64,000 bases of DNA from Micromonospora sp. MA102 (GCF_025460765.1 NZ_JAMWEG010000008.1:186001-250000), one strand, 5' to 3'. Counted from the stretch's first letter, positions 42,872-51,460 are shown. Notes: a model not told the origin generated them from the letters alone. Numbers and translations are program-made.

Positions 42872-44260
42872 ATGAGCGTCGTGGCGGAGCGGATGGTCGT
42901 CGTCGGCGGGGACGCCGCCGGCATGTCGGCGGCCTCCCAGGCCCGGCGCCTCCGCGACCGGGCCGACCTGGAGATCGTCGCCTTCGAGCGCGGCCACTTC
43001 ACCTCCTACTCGGCGTGCGGCATCCCCTACTGGGTCAGCGGGCTGGTCCCGGGGCGGGACCAGCTCGTCGCCCGCGACCCGGCCACGTTCCGGGACAAGT
43101 TCGACGTCGACGTCCGGCTGCGTCACGAGGTCACCGAGATCGACCTGGACCGCCGCGAGGTGGTCGCCCGGGACCTGGAGGGCGGCGGCGAGGTCCGCAC
43201 CGGCTTCGACACCCTCGTGTACGCCACCGGCGCGCGCCCCGTCCAGCCCGAGTGGGCCCTCGGCGGCGTGGCCGGCGTGTTCGGCATGCAAACCCTCGAC
43301 GACGGCACCGCCCTGCTGGACTGGCTGGACCGCGATCCCCACCCCCGCCGCGCCGTGGTGGTCGGCGGCGGCTACATCGGGGTCGAGATGGCCGAGGCGC
43401 TGCTGCACCACGGGCTCTCGGTCGACCTGGTCGAGCAGGCCGACCAGCCGATGTCCACCGTCGACCCGGACATGGGCGAGCTGGTGGCCGAGGCGATGCG
43501 GGGCACCGGCATCGGCATCCGCGCCGGCCTGACGGTCACCGGCCTCGACGAGCGGGACGGCCGGATCGCCGCGGTGGTCACCAACGAGGGGCCCATCCCG
43601 GCCGACGTCGTGGTGCTGGGTCTGGGCGTACGCCCGAACACCGCGCTCGGCGAGGCCGCCGGCCTGCCGGTCGGTCCCTCCGGGGCGATCCGCGTCGACC
43701 GGAGGATGCGGGTGCCCGGCGCCCCCGGCGTCTTCGCGGCCGGCGACTGCGTGGAGACCCTGCACCGGGTCAGCGGCCTGCCGGTGCACATCCCGCTCGG
43801 CACCCACGCCAACAAGCAGGGCCGGGTCGCGGGCATCAACATCGGCGGCGGATACGCGACCTTCCCCGGCGTGATCGGCACGGCGGTGACAAAGGTCTGC
43901 GAGCTGGAGGTCGGGCGCACCGGCCTGCGCGAGCGGGACGCCACCGCGGCCGGCTTCGAGTTCGTCACCGTGCTCGCCGAGTCGACCAACCGGGCCGGCT
44001 ACTACCCGGGTGCCCGGCCCATGACGGTCAAGCTGATCGCCGAGCGGCCCAGCGGCCGGCTGCTGGGCGCGCAGATCGTCGGCTGGTCCGAGGCGGCCAA
44101 GCGGATCGACGCGCTGGCCGTGGCGCTGTGGAACAACATGACGGTGGACGAGATGACCGCGCTCGACCTGGGCTACGCGCCGCCGTACGCCCCGGTCTGG
44201 GATCCGGTGCTGATCGCCGCCCGCAAGGCCGTCGACGCCCTTTCCCACGCCGGCCGGTAA
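42872..44260 (+). CDS. CoA-disulfide reductase-like flavoprotein
   Basis: A 462-aa FAD/NAD(P)-dependent oxidoreductase. The FAD motif VVVGGDAAGMSAASQAR is at residues 8-24, a single redox Cys lies in YSACGIPYWVSG, the NAD(P) motif is VVVGGGYIGVEMAEALL, and GVFAAGDCVE closes the FAD site. A C-terminal dimerisation domain follows. The single Cys in that position is characteristic of CoA-disulfide reductases and NADH oxidases/peroxidases. It probably reduces a low-molecular-weight disulfide, polysulfide or oxygen. No rhodanese domain is fused. Confidence 0.9.
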   Translation: MSVVAERMVVVGGDAAGMSAASQARRLRDRADLEIVAFERGHFTSYSACGIPYWVSGLVPGRDQLVARDPATFRDKFDVDVRLRHEVTEIDLDRREVVARDLEGGGEVRTGFDTLVYATGARPVQPEWALGGVAGVFGMQTLDDGTALLDWLDRDPHPRRAVVVGGGYIGVEMAEALLHHGLSVDLVEQADQPMSTVDPDMGELVAEAMRGTGIGIRAGLTVTGLDERDGRIAAVVTNEGPIPADVVVLGLGVRPNTALGEAAGLPVGPSGAIRVDRRMRVPGAPGVFAAGDCVETLHRVSGLPVHIPLGTHANKQGRVAGINIGGGYATFPGVIGTAVTKVCELEVGRTGLRERDATAAGFEFVTVLAESTNRAGYYPGARPMTVKLIAERPSGRLLGAQIVGWSEAAKRIDALAVALWNNMTVDEMTALDLGYAPPYAPVWDPVLIAARKAVDALSHAGR

Positions 44261-44275
44261 CCACCTGTCGGGTTC

Positions 44276-44317
44276 CGGGTGCGGTTGTTGTCGCCCGGGC
44301 GACAAGAAACGCACCCG
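44276..44317. repeat. Long imperfect palindrome, copy 1 (left of DUF559 gene)
   Basis: A 42-base near-perfect palindrome centred at 44296/44297 (CCCGGG): 19 of 21 arm positions pair. Its right arm shares GGCGACAA and ACGCACCCG with copy 2 at 45297-45337 in the same orientation. It lies 15 bases past the flavoprotein stop and 20 before the DUF559 gene start. It may act as a terminator, but the similarity to copy 2 points to a repeat family. Confidence 0.85.
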
Positions 44318-44337
44318 GAGCGCGGTGGGATCGACCG

Positions 44338-45288
44338 GTGCGGGTGCCGGGGGACGACGCGTCGGGACTGGAGTGGCGGCTGTTCGCCCAGTCGGGGGTC
44401 CTCACCTGGGCGCAGGCGGTCGCGGAGCTGACCCCGGCCAAGGTCCGGCACCTGCTGGCCACCGGTCGGTGGCAGCGGGTGTGTCGCGGGGTGCTCCGCA
44501 CCGCTCCGGACGGCCCGTTCAGCCAGGACCAGCAGTGGTGGGTGGCGGTGCTGGCGGCGGGCGAGGGGGCGGTGCTCGCCGGTCTGGCGGCCGCCCGGGC
44601 CGGTGGCCTGCGGGGCAACTGGCGGTACGAGGCGGTGGACGTGCTGGTGCCTCACCAGCGGCGGGCGGCCGACCTGCTGCGACGGCTCCCGCTGGGCCTG
44701 CCGGCGGTACGGGTGCGCCGGGTCCGCCGGCTCGCCGCGGCCGACCACCAGCGGGGCCGGCCGGACCGGACGGGCATGGCGCGATCCCTGGTGGACGCGG
44801 CGCAGTGGGCGCGTACCGATGACGAGGCACAGGAGATCCTCGCGGCCGGCTGCCAGCAGCGGCGGGCGACGCCGGCGGAGATCGACGCGGTGCTGGAACG
44901 GATGCCCCGTGCGCGGCGGCGCCGCCTGATCCGGGAGACGCTGCGCGACGTGGCGGGGGGTGCCGAGGCGCTGTCGGAGATCGACCTGGTGCGGCTCTGC
45001 CGCCGCCACGGCCTGCCCGTACCCGACGGGCAGGCGCGCCGGCGGGACGCCGACGGTCGGCAGCGCTATCTGGACGCCTACTGGCCGCGGTGGCGGTTGC
45101 ACGTGGAGGTGGACGGCGCGCACCACATGGACGCCCGGCACTGGGCGGCGGACCTGCGACGGCAGAACCGCGTCAGGATCGAGGGCGACCGGATCCTCCG
45201 TTTCACCGCGTTCGACGTCCGCCACCGCCCGGACCAGGTGGTGGCGCAACTCCGCGCCGCCCTGAACGCGGCCGGCTGGCGCCCCTGA
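44338..45288 (+). CDS. AbiEi-like/DUF559 (Vsr-fold) domain protein
   Basis: A 316-aa protein. The N-terminal half is a winged-helix/AbiEi-antitoxin-like region (QSGVLTWAQAVAEL, RHLLATGRWQRVCRGVLRT, VLAGLAAARAGGL). The C-terminal part is a DUF559/Vsr-like endonuclease fold: YWPRWRLHVEVDGAHHMD near residue 257, with the acidic E-x-D core, then WAADLRRQNRVRIEGDRILR and RFTAFDVRHRPDQVV. Such proteins are frequent in actinobacteria; function and target are unknown. The start is GTG 44338. Related palindromes sit directly on both sides, which is unusual and suggests a mobile or self-maintained unit. No partner AbiEii toxin gene is present. Confidence 0.85.
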   Translation: MRVPGDDASGLEWRLFAQSGVLTWAQAVAELTPAKVRHLLATGRWQRVCRGVLRTAPDGPFSQDQQWWVAVLAAGEGAVLAGLAAARAGGLRGNWRYEAVDVLVPHQRRAADLLRRLPLGLPAVRVRRVRRLAAADHQRGRPDRTGMARSLVDAAQWARTDDEAQEILAAGCQQRRATPAEIDAVLERMPRARRRRLIRETLRDVAGGAEALSEIDLVRLCRRHGLPVPDGQARRRDADGRQRYLDAYWPRWRLHVEVDGAHHMDARHWAADLRRQNRVRIEGDRILRFTAFDVRHRPDQVVAQLRAALNAAGWRP

Positions 45289-45296
45289 CCCTTTGT

Positions 45297-45337
45297 GGCT
45301 GCGTCTGTTGTCGTTCCGGCGACAACAGACGCACCCG
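45297..45337. repeat. Long palindrome, copy 2 (right of DUF559 gene)
   Basis: A 14-bp perfect stem, TGCGTCTGTTGTCG against CGACAACAGACGCA, with loop TTCCGG (45300-45333) and partly paired flanks. It is related to copy 1 at 44276-44317 and starts 8 bases past the DUF559 stop. It could also terminate that gene. Confidence 0.85.
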
Positions 45338-45412
45338 AAGTTCTTTGTCGGGGGGCGTGGTTAGCGTGTGGGCGCTGTCGCCGGTTCCGGCCCTTCCCCT
45401 CGGAGGCTTTCC

Positions 45413-46834
45413 ATGTCGCAGGAGACGACTTACCTCGAACTGTCCGAAGTGGACGGAGGAGCGCACAAGTTCTACGAGGTCGTGGTCGACGACACCACGA
45501 TGACCGTGCGCTACGGCCGGATCGGCGACCAGGGCCAGGTGAAGATCAGCAACCATCCGGACAACGCCCGCGCCCGGGCCGCCGCCGCCAAGAAGATCGG
45601 CGAGAAGGTCCGCAAGGGCTACGCCCCGGCGGTGCCCGGCGTACGCCAGAAGCGGGCGGTCTCCCGCCGGCAGATCGTCAGCACCCGCTCGACCGCCCGC
45701 ACCGCCCCGGTCCTCTGGCGCTACGCCTCCGGCGCGCCCGCGTTCGGCATCTTCGTCGACGGGCGGACCTGCATGGTGGGCAACGAGCACGGCGTGATCA
45801 CCACACTCGACCACGACGCCCGGGTGCTCAGCCAGGTCCGCCTCCCCGACGGGGTGAAGTGCATCGTGGCCGACGACGCGTGGATCTACGCGGGCTGCGA
45901 CGACGGCAACGTCTACGACCTCTCCGGCAAGGTGCCCCGGGTGGCGTACGCGATCGCCCCCGACATCGACATCTACTGGCTGGACATCCACGACGGCGTG
46001 CTGGGCGTCTCCGACCGCGAGGGCGGCATCGCCGCGGTCGACCACGAGGACGAGTTCCTCTGGCGCCGGCCGGGGCGCGGCCGCTCCGCCTGGATGGTGC
46101 GGTGCGACCGCGAGGCCCTCTACCACGGCCACTCCCAGGGGGTCACCGGCTACGACTGGCGGACCGGGCGGGAGCTGTGGCACACCCGCACCGGGGCGGT
46201 GCTCTTCGGCTGGCAGGAGCGCGACGCCGTGTTCGCCGGCACCGGCACCCGCGAGGTGGTGCGTCTGCGCAAGGACGGGCGCACGGAACGCACCTACCGG
46301 TGCGACTCGGCGGTCTTCTCCTGCGCCACCGCCGAGGGCGGCCGGTACGTCTTCGCGGGCGACAGCGCCTCCTCGATCTACTGTTTCGACGAGGCCGGCA
46401 ACCGGCTGTGGAAGCTCGGCACCGGGTGCGGCTCGGCCTACTCGATGCAGTACCACGACGAGCGGCTGTACGTGGTGACCACCGGTGGCTACCTGGCCTG
46501 CATCGACGCGAGCGAGCCGGCGATCCGGGCGGCCGAGGCGGGCAGCGTGCCCGAGGTGGTCGACGTGAAGGCCCCGGCCCGGCTGCCCGAGCCGGCCGCC
46601 TGGACCACCGTCGAGGTGACCACCGACGACCGGGCCGGCGTCGTGGTGCAGTGCGTCGATCAGGGCGGCCGGATGCGCATCCAGGTGCTCTCCGACGGCT
46701 ACCGGCGGGATTGGTCGGTGCAGTTCCCCAAGGGCATCCGCGAGCCGGGCGCGCGCTACCTGGTCACCGAGGTCCGGGAGGCCGGCCGGGGCGGCTTCTA
46801 CCGGGCGTACGGCGACATCCGGCGGCTGCGCTGA
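45413..46834 (+). CDS. WGR-domain protein fused to a PQQ-like beta-propeller
   Basis: A 473-aa protein. The N-terminal WGR domain (residues about 8-75) reads HKFYEVVVDDTTMTVRYGRI with the expected GRIGDQGQ. Residues about 110-470 form repeated beta strands of a PQQ/quinoprotein-like propeller (GNEHGVITTLDHDARVL, YAGCDDGNVYDLSGKV, VFAGDSASSIYCFDEAGNRL). WGR domains occur in PARPs and in bacterial DNA- or molybdate-linked proteins and can bind nucleic acids. No signal peptide is seen, so the protein should be cytoplasmic. Function unknown. The start ATG 45413 follows CGGAGG. Confidence 0.85.
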   Translation: MSQETTYLELSEVDGGAHKFYEVVVDDTTMTVRYGRIGDQGQVKISNHPDNARARAAAAKKIGEKVRKGYAPAVPGVRQKRAVSRRQIVSTRSTARTAPVLWRYASGAPAFGIFVDGRTCMVGNEHGVITTLDHDARVLSQVRLPDGVKCIVADDAWIYAGCDDGNVYDLSGKVPRVAYAIAPDIDIYWLDIHDGVLGVSDREGGIAAVDHEDEFLWRRPGRGRSAWMVRCDREALYHGHSQGVTGYDWRTGRELWHTRTGAVLFGWQERDAVFAGTGTREVVRLRKDGRTERTYRCDSAVFSCATAEGGRYVFAGDSASSIYCFDEAGNRLWKLGTGCGSAYSMQYHDERLYVVTTGGYLACIDASEPAIRAAEAGSVPEVVDVKAPARLPEPAAWTTVEVTTDDRAGVVVQCVDQGGRMRIQVLSDGYRRDWSVQFPKGIREPGARYLVTEVREAGRGGFYRAYGDIRRLR

Positions 46835-46881
46835 ACGGCCGCCGAACAGGTGCACCCGCCGCCGGCCGCGCCGCCGGGTGG

Positions 46882-46898
46882 CCAGGATGTATTCCTGG
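46882..46898. promoter_or_regulatory. CCAGGA-N5-TCCTGG inverted repeat before the kinase gene
   Basis: A perfect 6-bp inverted repeat in the AT-richer 170-base gap between the WGR gene and the APH(6)-like gene. It could be an operator or a weak hairpin terminator; nothing here tells which. Confidence 0.3.
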
Positions 46899-47004
46899 TC
46901 CGATGCGTCCGGTTATCCGGCCACCTCCGTGGGGTTCGCTGTTCCAGACGGCATCGCGCCGGAAACGGTTGTACGCGACCGCGACCGGAACCCAGGATGG
47001 CCGG

Positions 47005-47871
47005 ATGGAAATCCCCGAGGGGCTACGCTGGACCGAACGGTATCCGGCCGGCCGGGAATGGCTCGCCACCCTGCCGGACCGGCTGGCCGGGTGCGTCGCA
47101 CGCTGGGAGCTGCGGGTCGGCCCGCCCTTCGCGTACGCGTTCGCGTCGCTGGCGCTCCCGGCGGAGCTGCCCGACGGCACGCGGGCGGTGCTGAAGCTCC
47201 AGTACCCGGACGACGACAGCGTGCACGAGGCGACCGCGCTGGCGCACTGGGCCGGCCGGGGAGCGATCCGGCTGCTGGCCCACGACGCGGCGCGGCGCGC
47301 GCTGCTGGTCGAGCGGTGCGACCCCGGCACCCCGCTGCACGGCCTGACCCCCGACGCGGCGCTGGACGTGGCGATCGGGCTGCTCCCCCGGCTCGGCGTG
47401 CCGGCCGGCCCGCCGTTCACCCCGCTCGCCGAGGAGGCGGCCGGCTGGGCCGAGCGGATGCCGGCCAAGTGGGAACGCCTGAACCGGCCGTACGAGCGGC
47501 GGCTGCTCGACGCCGCTCTCGGGATGCTCGCCGACCTGGTGCCCAGCCAGGGCGCGCAGGTGCTGGTCAACCAGGACCTGCACGCCGGCAACGTGCTGGC
47601 GGCGGGCCGCGAGCCGTGGCTGGTCATCGACCCGAAGCCGCTGGTCGGCGAACGCGAGTTCGCGGTGGTGCCGCTGGTGCGCGGCCCCGAGCTGGGCCAC
47701 TCGCCGGCGGCGGTGCGGCACCGGCTCGACCGGCTCAGCGCCGAGCTGGGCCTGGACCGGGAACGGGTCCGCGGCTGGGCGGTCGGGCAGACGCTGGCCT
47801 GGAGCATCGGCGAGGACGAGGTGTTCCCGCGGCAGGTCGAGACGGTCCGCTGGCTGCTCGACGTGGCGTGA
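47005..47871 (+). CDS. APH(6)/hydroxyurea phosphotransferase-family kinase
   Basis: A 288-aa protein of the aminoglycoside/hydroxyurea antibiotic resistance kinase family. AVLKLQYPDDDSVHEATAL carries the ATP Lys and Glu, VNQDLHAGNVLAAGR near residue 190 is the catalytic loop (Asp, His, Asn), and WLVIDPKPLVGE holds the metal Asp. Family members phosphorylate streptomycin at O-6 or inactivate hydroxyurea; many chromosomal copies in actinomycetes have no proven substrate. ATG 47005 is used; an out-of-frame ATG is at 46997. Confidence 0.88.
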   Translation: MEIPEGLRWTERYPAGREWLATLPDRLAGCVARWELRVGPPFAYAFASLALPAELPDGTRAVLKLQYPDDDSVHEATALAHWAGRGAIRLLAHDAARRALLVERCDPGTPLHGLTPDAALDVAIGLLPRLGVPAGPPFTPLAEEAAGWAERMPAKWERLNRPYERRLLDAALGMLADLVPSQGAQVLVNQDLHAGNVLAAGREPWLVIDPKPLVGEREFAVVPLVRGPELGHSPAAVRHRLDRLSAELGLDRERVRGWAVGQTLAWSIGEDEVFPRQVETVRWLLDVA

Positions 47872-47882
47872 ATTCTCGCGGG

Positions 47883-47918
47883 CCGGTCACGCCACGCCGT
47901 TCGGCCCGGCGTGACCGG
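47883..47918. terminator. Bidirectional terminator between kinase and FMN-reductase genes
   Basis: An 11-bp perfect stem, CCGGTCACGCC against GGCGTGACCGG, flanks a 14-base region that can itself fold. The genes on either side converge here. Confidence 0.7.
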
Positions 47919-47951
47919 TCCGGGAACCGGCCACGCCACGGGACGCGGCGG

Positions 47952-48544
47952 TCAGGCCGGGTACGGGACCGCCGCGCGGGCCGTCCGCAGGGCCCCGGCC
48001 CACCAGGCGAGCTGGTCCAGCAGGGTCTTGGCGTAGCCGGCCGCACCGGCGTCGAGCGGCTGGCCGTCCTGCCAGCCGGTGAAGTAGTTCGGGAAGGCCA
48101 GCCCGTCCCGGATCGTCACGGCGTGCAGTTCGGTCAGCACGTTCTCCAGGTGCAGGACGGCGTGCCGGCCGCCGGCCGCCCCGCCGTAGCTGACGAAGGC
48201 CACCGGCTTGGCCGTCCACTGGGTGAAGTGCCAGTCGATCGCCGCCTTGAGCGCGGCCGGGTAGCTGTGGTTGTACTCGGGCGTGACCAGGATGACGGCG
48301 TCCGCGTCCGCCAGCGCGGCGGTCAGCGGCGCCATGGCCGCCGGGCGCGGGTACGCGTCGCCCGCGAACTTCGGTGACTCCGCCGGTAGTGCCAGCGGGA
48401 TCTCGATCTCGGCGAGGTCGACGACGTCGACGTCGAACCCGCCGTGCTCACGCGCCCGCTCGGCGACCCAGGACGCGACGACCGGCCCGAACCGCCCTCG
48501 CGGACGCTTCCGACGACGATGACCAACCTGTGCTTCTCGTTCAT
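47952..48544 (-). pseudogene. NADPH-dependent FMN reductase, frameshifted
   Basis: The gene starts at ATG 48544 (MNEKHRLVIVVGSVREG, 17 residues), then the reading frame breaks. The continuation RFGPVVASWVAERAREHG to the stop at 47952 is in the next frame, and the two meet at base 48494. Inserting one G on the plus strand there (GGCCGG for GGCGG on the coding strand) restores a normal protein of about 197 aa with the FMN-phosphate loop GSVREGRFG, LVTPEYNHSYPAALKAAIDW and YGGAAGG motifs. The break lies exactly in the flavin-binding loop, so internal starts would give an inactive protein. A sequencing or assembly slip in this GC-rich run is as likely as a true mutation. It is divergent from an XRE regulator. 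Confidence 0.85.
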
Positions 48545-48658
48545 GCGGTCCACCGTCCGCCGGCGCGACGGCGGCAGCCAGACCGGCTGGAGGCTGGCCC
48601 CCGCAGGGCCACGCTACGCCGGCCGGTGCGGCCGGAATCCGGCCTAGACTTCCCACCC

Positions 48659-49498
48659 ATGGGTACGCCACTGGGCGACTTCGTCCGCGCCAAGCGCGAC
48701 AGCATCCGACCGGAGTCCTTCGGCCTGCCGGACGGGGGCCGGCGCCGCTCCCCGGGCCTGCGCCGCTCCGAGCTGGCCGTGCGTGCCGGGATCAGCGTGG
48801 AGTACCTCACCCGCATCGAGCAGGGCCGGGACCGGAACCCGTCGCACTCCGTGCTGCACGCTCTGGCGGACGGCCTGAGCCTGGACGCCGGCGAGCGTCA
48901 CCACCTGCGCTACCTCGCCAAGATCACCGGCGGGGCCTGCCCGGGGCACCGGCCGCCGGCGCCGCCCAACCGGGAGGTCCGGCCGACCGTGCTGGAGACG
49001 CTCCGGCTGCTCGAACCCGGGGTGGCGTTCGTCACCAACCGGCTGGGCGACGTGCTGGCGCACACGGGCGGATTCGAGCTGGTCGTGGGCGCGACCGGGC
49101 TGCTCGACGCCGAGGCGCCGAACCTGACCCGCTACGTCTTCACCGATCCCCGCGCCCGGACCGTGTTCCCCGACTGGGACCAGGTGGCCGACGAGCAGGC
49201 CTTCGACCTGTGGCTCGGGCCCTCCGCCGAGAGCTCCGAGTGGTTCTCGGTCCAGCTCGCCCCCGTCGCCGGGCAGGAGTTCACCCGGCGGCTCCACCAG
49301 CACCTGCCGCCGCCGGCGGTCCCGCTGCGGCTCGACCACCCGGTCGCGGGCGAGCTGCGCTGGCACCGGGAGAAGCTGGAGCTGCCGAGCACGGACGCCC
49401 AGGAGCTGGTCGTCCTCCTGCCCGCCGACGAGACGACGGCGCGGGCGGTCGAGCGGCTCCGGCACCACCGCCATGGCGCCCTCCGCGCCGTCGGCTGA
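48659..49498 (+). CDS. XRE-family regulator with MmyB-like ligand domain
   Basis: A 279-aa protein. The N-terminal HTH (LRRSELAVRAGISVEYLTRI then EQGRDRNPSHSVLHALAD) is followed by an MmyB-like PAS-type domain (VAFVTNRLGDVLAHTGGFEL, LTRYVFTDPRARTVFPDW) thought to bind lipids or small ligands. Such regulators usually control a divergent oxidoreductase, here the frameshifted FMN reductase. TAGACT at 48645-48650 lies 8 bases before ATG 48659, so the message is probably leaderless. Confidence 0.92.
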   Translation: MGTPLGDFVRAKRDSIRPESFGLPDGGRRRSPGLRRSELAVRAGISVEYLTRIEQGRDRNPSHSVLHALADGLSLDAGERHHLRYLAKITGGACPGHRPPAPPNREVRPTVLETLRLLEPGVAFVTNRLGDVLAHTGGFELVVGATGLLDAEAPNLTRYVFTDPRARTVFPDWDQVADEQAFDLWLGPSAESSEWFSVQLAPVAGQEFTRRLHQHLPPPAVPLRLDHPVAGELRWHREKLELPSTDAQELVVLLPADETTARAVERLRHHRHGALRAVG

Positions 49499-49507
49499 TC
49501 GGGCCGG

Positions 49508-50371
49508 TCAGCGGGCCTGGCAGGTGGCGCACCAGTAGAGGTTGCGGCCGGCGAGGGCACCCCGGCTCACCTCGGTGCCGCAGACGTGGCAGGGATCGCC
49601 CGGCCGGCGGTAGACGTAGACCTCGCCGCCGTGCCGGTCGACCCGGGGCGCCCGCCCCATGGCCTCCGGCAGGTGCTCGTCGCGCACGGTGTCGATCCGG
49701 CCCCGCTCGACGGCGACGGTCATCAGCGCGACCAGGTCGGCCCAGAGTTCCGCCCAGCCGGCCGGGGTGAGGCTCCGCCCGGGCAGCAGCGGCGGCAGCC
49801 CGGCCCGGAACAGCGCCTCGACCACGAAGATCAGGCCGGTGCCGGCCACCACCGACTGGTCCAGCAGCAGCGCCGCCAGGGGGGTGGGGCTGCGCCGGAT
49901 CCGGGCGTACGCCCGCTCGGGGTCGGCGTCGGCGCGCAGCGGGTCGGGGCCGAGCCGGTCGCGCAGCGCGGCCACCTCGGGCGGGGTGAGCAGCTCGCAC
50001 GCCGTCGGCCCGCGCAGGTCCAGCCAGTGCCCGTCGGCCGACGACTCCAGCTCGGCGCGTCTGCCGCCGCGCCGCGACCTGGAGCCGTCGCTGGTCAGCC
50101 GCAGCCGGATCTGCCCGACCGGAGGTGGCGGGCCGCCGGGGCCGTCGGTGACCTTGCCGTAGAGCCCGAGGTGGACGTGCAGGGTCAGCTCGCCGGCGTA
50201 GTGGTGCAGCAGGTGCTTGCCGTACGCCTCGGTGCCGTCCAGGACGGTGCCGGTGAGCCGGGCCGCGCCCTCGGCGAAGCGGCCCTGCGGGCTGCTGGCG
50301 TGCACCTTGTCGCCGGCGAAGAGCTCGGCGTGCCGGGCCGCCAGGCGGTGGATGGTGTGTCCCTCTGGCAC
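49508..50371 (-). CDS. nei: Endonuclease VIII-like DNA glycosylase (Fpg/Nei family)
   Basis: A 287-aa base-excision repair enzyme. The start GTG 50371 gives MPEGHTIHRLA: Pro2 is the Schiff-base nucleophile and Glu3 the acid, after Met removal. HLGLYGKV, DQSVVAGTGLIFVVEALF (helix-two-turn-helix) and the C-terminal zinc finger CHVCGTEV...CATC are intact. PEGHTI rather than PELPEV marks the Nei branch, resembling mycobacterial Nei2, which removes oxidised pyrimidines. Confidence 0.93.
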   Translation of the reverse strand: MPEGHTIHRLAARHAELFAGDKVHASSPQGRFAEGAARLTGTVLDGTEAYGKHLLHHYAGELTLHVHLGLYGKVTDGPGGPPPPVGQIRLRLTSDGSRSRRGGRRAELESSADGHWLDLRGPTACELLTPPEVAALRDRLGPDPLRADADPERAYARIRRSPTPLAALLLDQSVVAGTGLIFVVEALFRAGLPPLLPGRSLTPAGWAELWADLVALMTVAVERGRIDTVRDEHLPEAMGRAPRVDRHGGEVYVYRRPGDPCHVCGTEVSRGALAGRNLYWCATCQAR

Positions 50372-50509
50372 GACGGCAACGGTAGCCCGCCGGGCGGCAC
50401 ACCGCCGACCAGGAGCGGCAGCGACGTCGACGGGTGTCGACGTGTCCGCCACGGGGTACCTCAGGAGGGTCACGCGCGGTCTCCGCGCCGGAGATCAGGA
50501 GGTGTCCCA

Positions 50510-51271
50510 GTGAAGATTCTGTCCCGCCGGAACGGTCCGGCGCGTACCGATGACGTCAACGACGACGGGGTGGTCGACGACCGCGACCGGGTGGACGACC
50601 GGCCGGTGGTCACCGACCGGGAAGCGGAGCGGACCACGTACCGCAGCGCCGCCACCGCGACCGACGGCGAGCGCGCCCGCGACGCCGCCCCGCCCGTGGA
50701 GGGCGAGCCCGCCACCGCGAGCGAGGGCGAGCCCACCACGGACTCGCGGCGGCGCGCGGCGGAGCGGGCCGCTGCGGCCCGCGCGGCGACCGGCCGCCGG
50801 CCGGACGTGGGCGCCCGGCCCGTGGGGCCGACGGCCGACCCGGAACCGGCCGCGGAGCGCACCGTCGACCTCGACCGCGACGGCCGGCCGGACCGGCCGG
50901 TCGACCGGGACCCGGCCGTGGAGCGGGTCGAGCCGGTCACGACGAAGCGCCCCCGGGCCAGCCTGCTCGCCACCCTGGGGCTGATCGTCTCGGTGGTCGG
51001 CGCGCTGTTCGTGCTCTCCGGCACCCTCGCCGGCTACGGCATCGGCCTCGGCGCGGTCGGCGCGGTGCTCGCCGTGCTCGGCCTGATCGCCACCCGCCGC
51101 CGGCACGTGGCCGGCAAGACCGACGCGCTGATCGGCATCGTCGTCGGCCTCGCCGCCGTGGTGCTGGGCGTCGTGGCGATGACCGGCCAGTTCGACTGGC
51201 CGACCACCGACGGCGACTGGGTCGGCCGGTTCCGGGAGTGGCTCGACTCACAGTTTGCGGATCTCTTCTGA
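50510..51271 (+). CDS. Membrane protein with long charged N terminus
   Basis: A 253-aa protein starting at GTG 50510, with AGGAGG 7 bases before. Residues 1-143 are hydrophilic, rich in Asp, Arg, Ala and Pro, and likely disordered (DDRDRVDDRPVVTDREAERT). Three hydrophobic segments follow (LLATLGLIVSVVGALFVLSG, then IGLGAVGAVLAVLGLIATRR, then ALIGIVVGLAAVVLGVVAM), and a short tail WVGRFREWLDSQFADLF. No family is recognised; the C-terminal half resembles DUF4190-like membrane hairpins. Confidence 0.8.
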   Translation: MKILSRRNGPARTDDVNDDGVVDDRDRVDDRPVVTDREAERTTYRSAATATDGERARDAAPPVEGEPATASEGEPTTDSRRRAAERAAAARAATGRRPDVGARPVGPTADPEPAAERTVDLDRDGRPDRPVDRDPAVERVEPVTTKRPRASLLATLGLIVSVVGALFVLSGTLAGYGIGLGAVGAVLAVLGLIATRRRHVAGKTDALIGIVVGLAAVVLGVVAMTGQFDWPTTDGDWVGRFREWLDSQFADLF

Positions 51272-51347
51272 CGGGCAGTTTTCCGGTCGCCGGCGCAGAG
51301 CCGGCACGCCCGATCAGCTCTGGTGGTTCACCAGCCGGGCAACCTCT

Positions 51348-51376
51348 TTCGGGGGCGGCGGTTCGCCGCCCCCGAA
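51348..51376 (+). terminator. Terminator after the membrane-protein gene
   Basis: A 12-bp perfect stem, TTCGGGGGCGGC against GCCGCCCCCGAA, with loop GGTTC, lies 77 bases past the stop and upstream of the ddaH region. Confidence 0.75.
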
Positions 51377-51401
51377 GTATGTCCGGGGTCCGGAGCCCGC
51401 G

Positions 51402-51460
51402 GACGCAACGATCGATCGTGCAGTGTCGGGTAGACGCAATGATCCGTCGCCCAACGCAAC
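51402..51460 (+). promoter_or_regulatory. Repeated ACGCAA boxes upstream of ddaH
   Basis: GACGCAACGATC (51402-51413) and GACGCAATGATC (51433-51444) differ by one base and start 31 bp apart; a third ACGCAAC is at 51454-51460. They lie about 100-160 bases before ddaH in the 290-base gap. They could be binding sites of an Lrp/AsnC-type regulator, commonly tied to arginine catabolism, but no regulator gene is adjacent. Confidence 0.45.
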
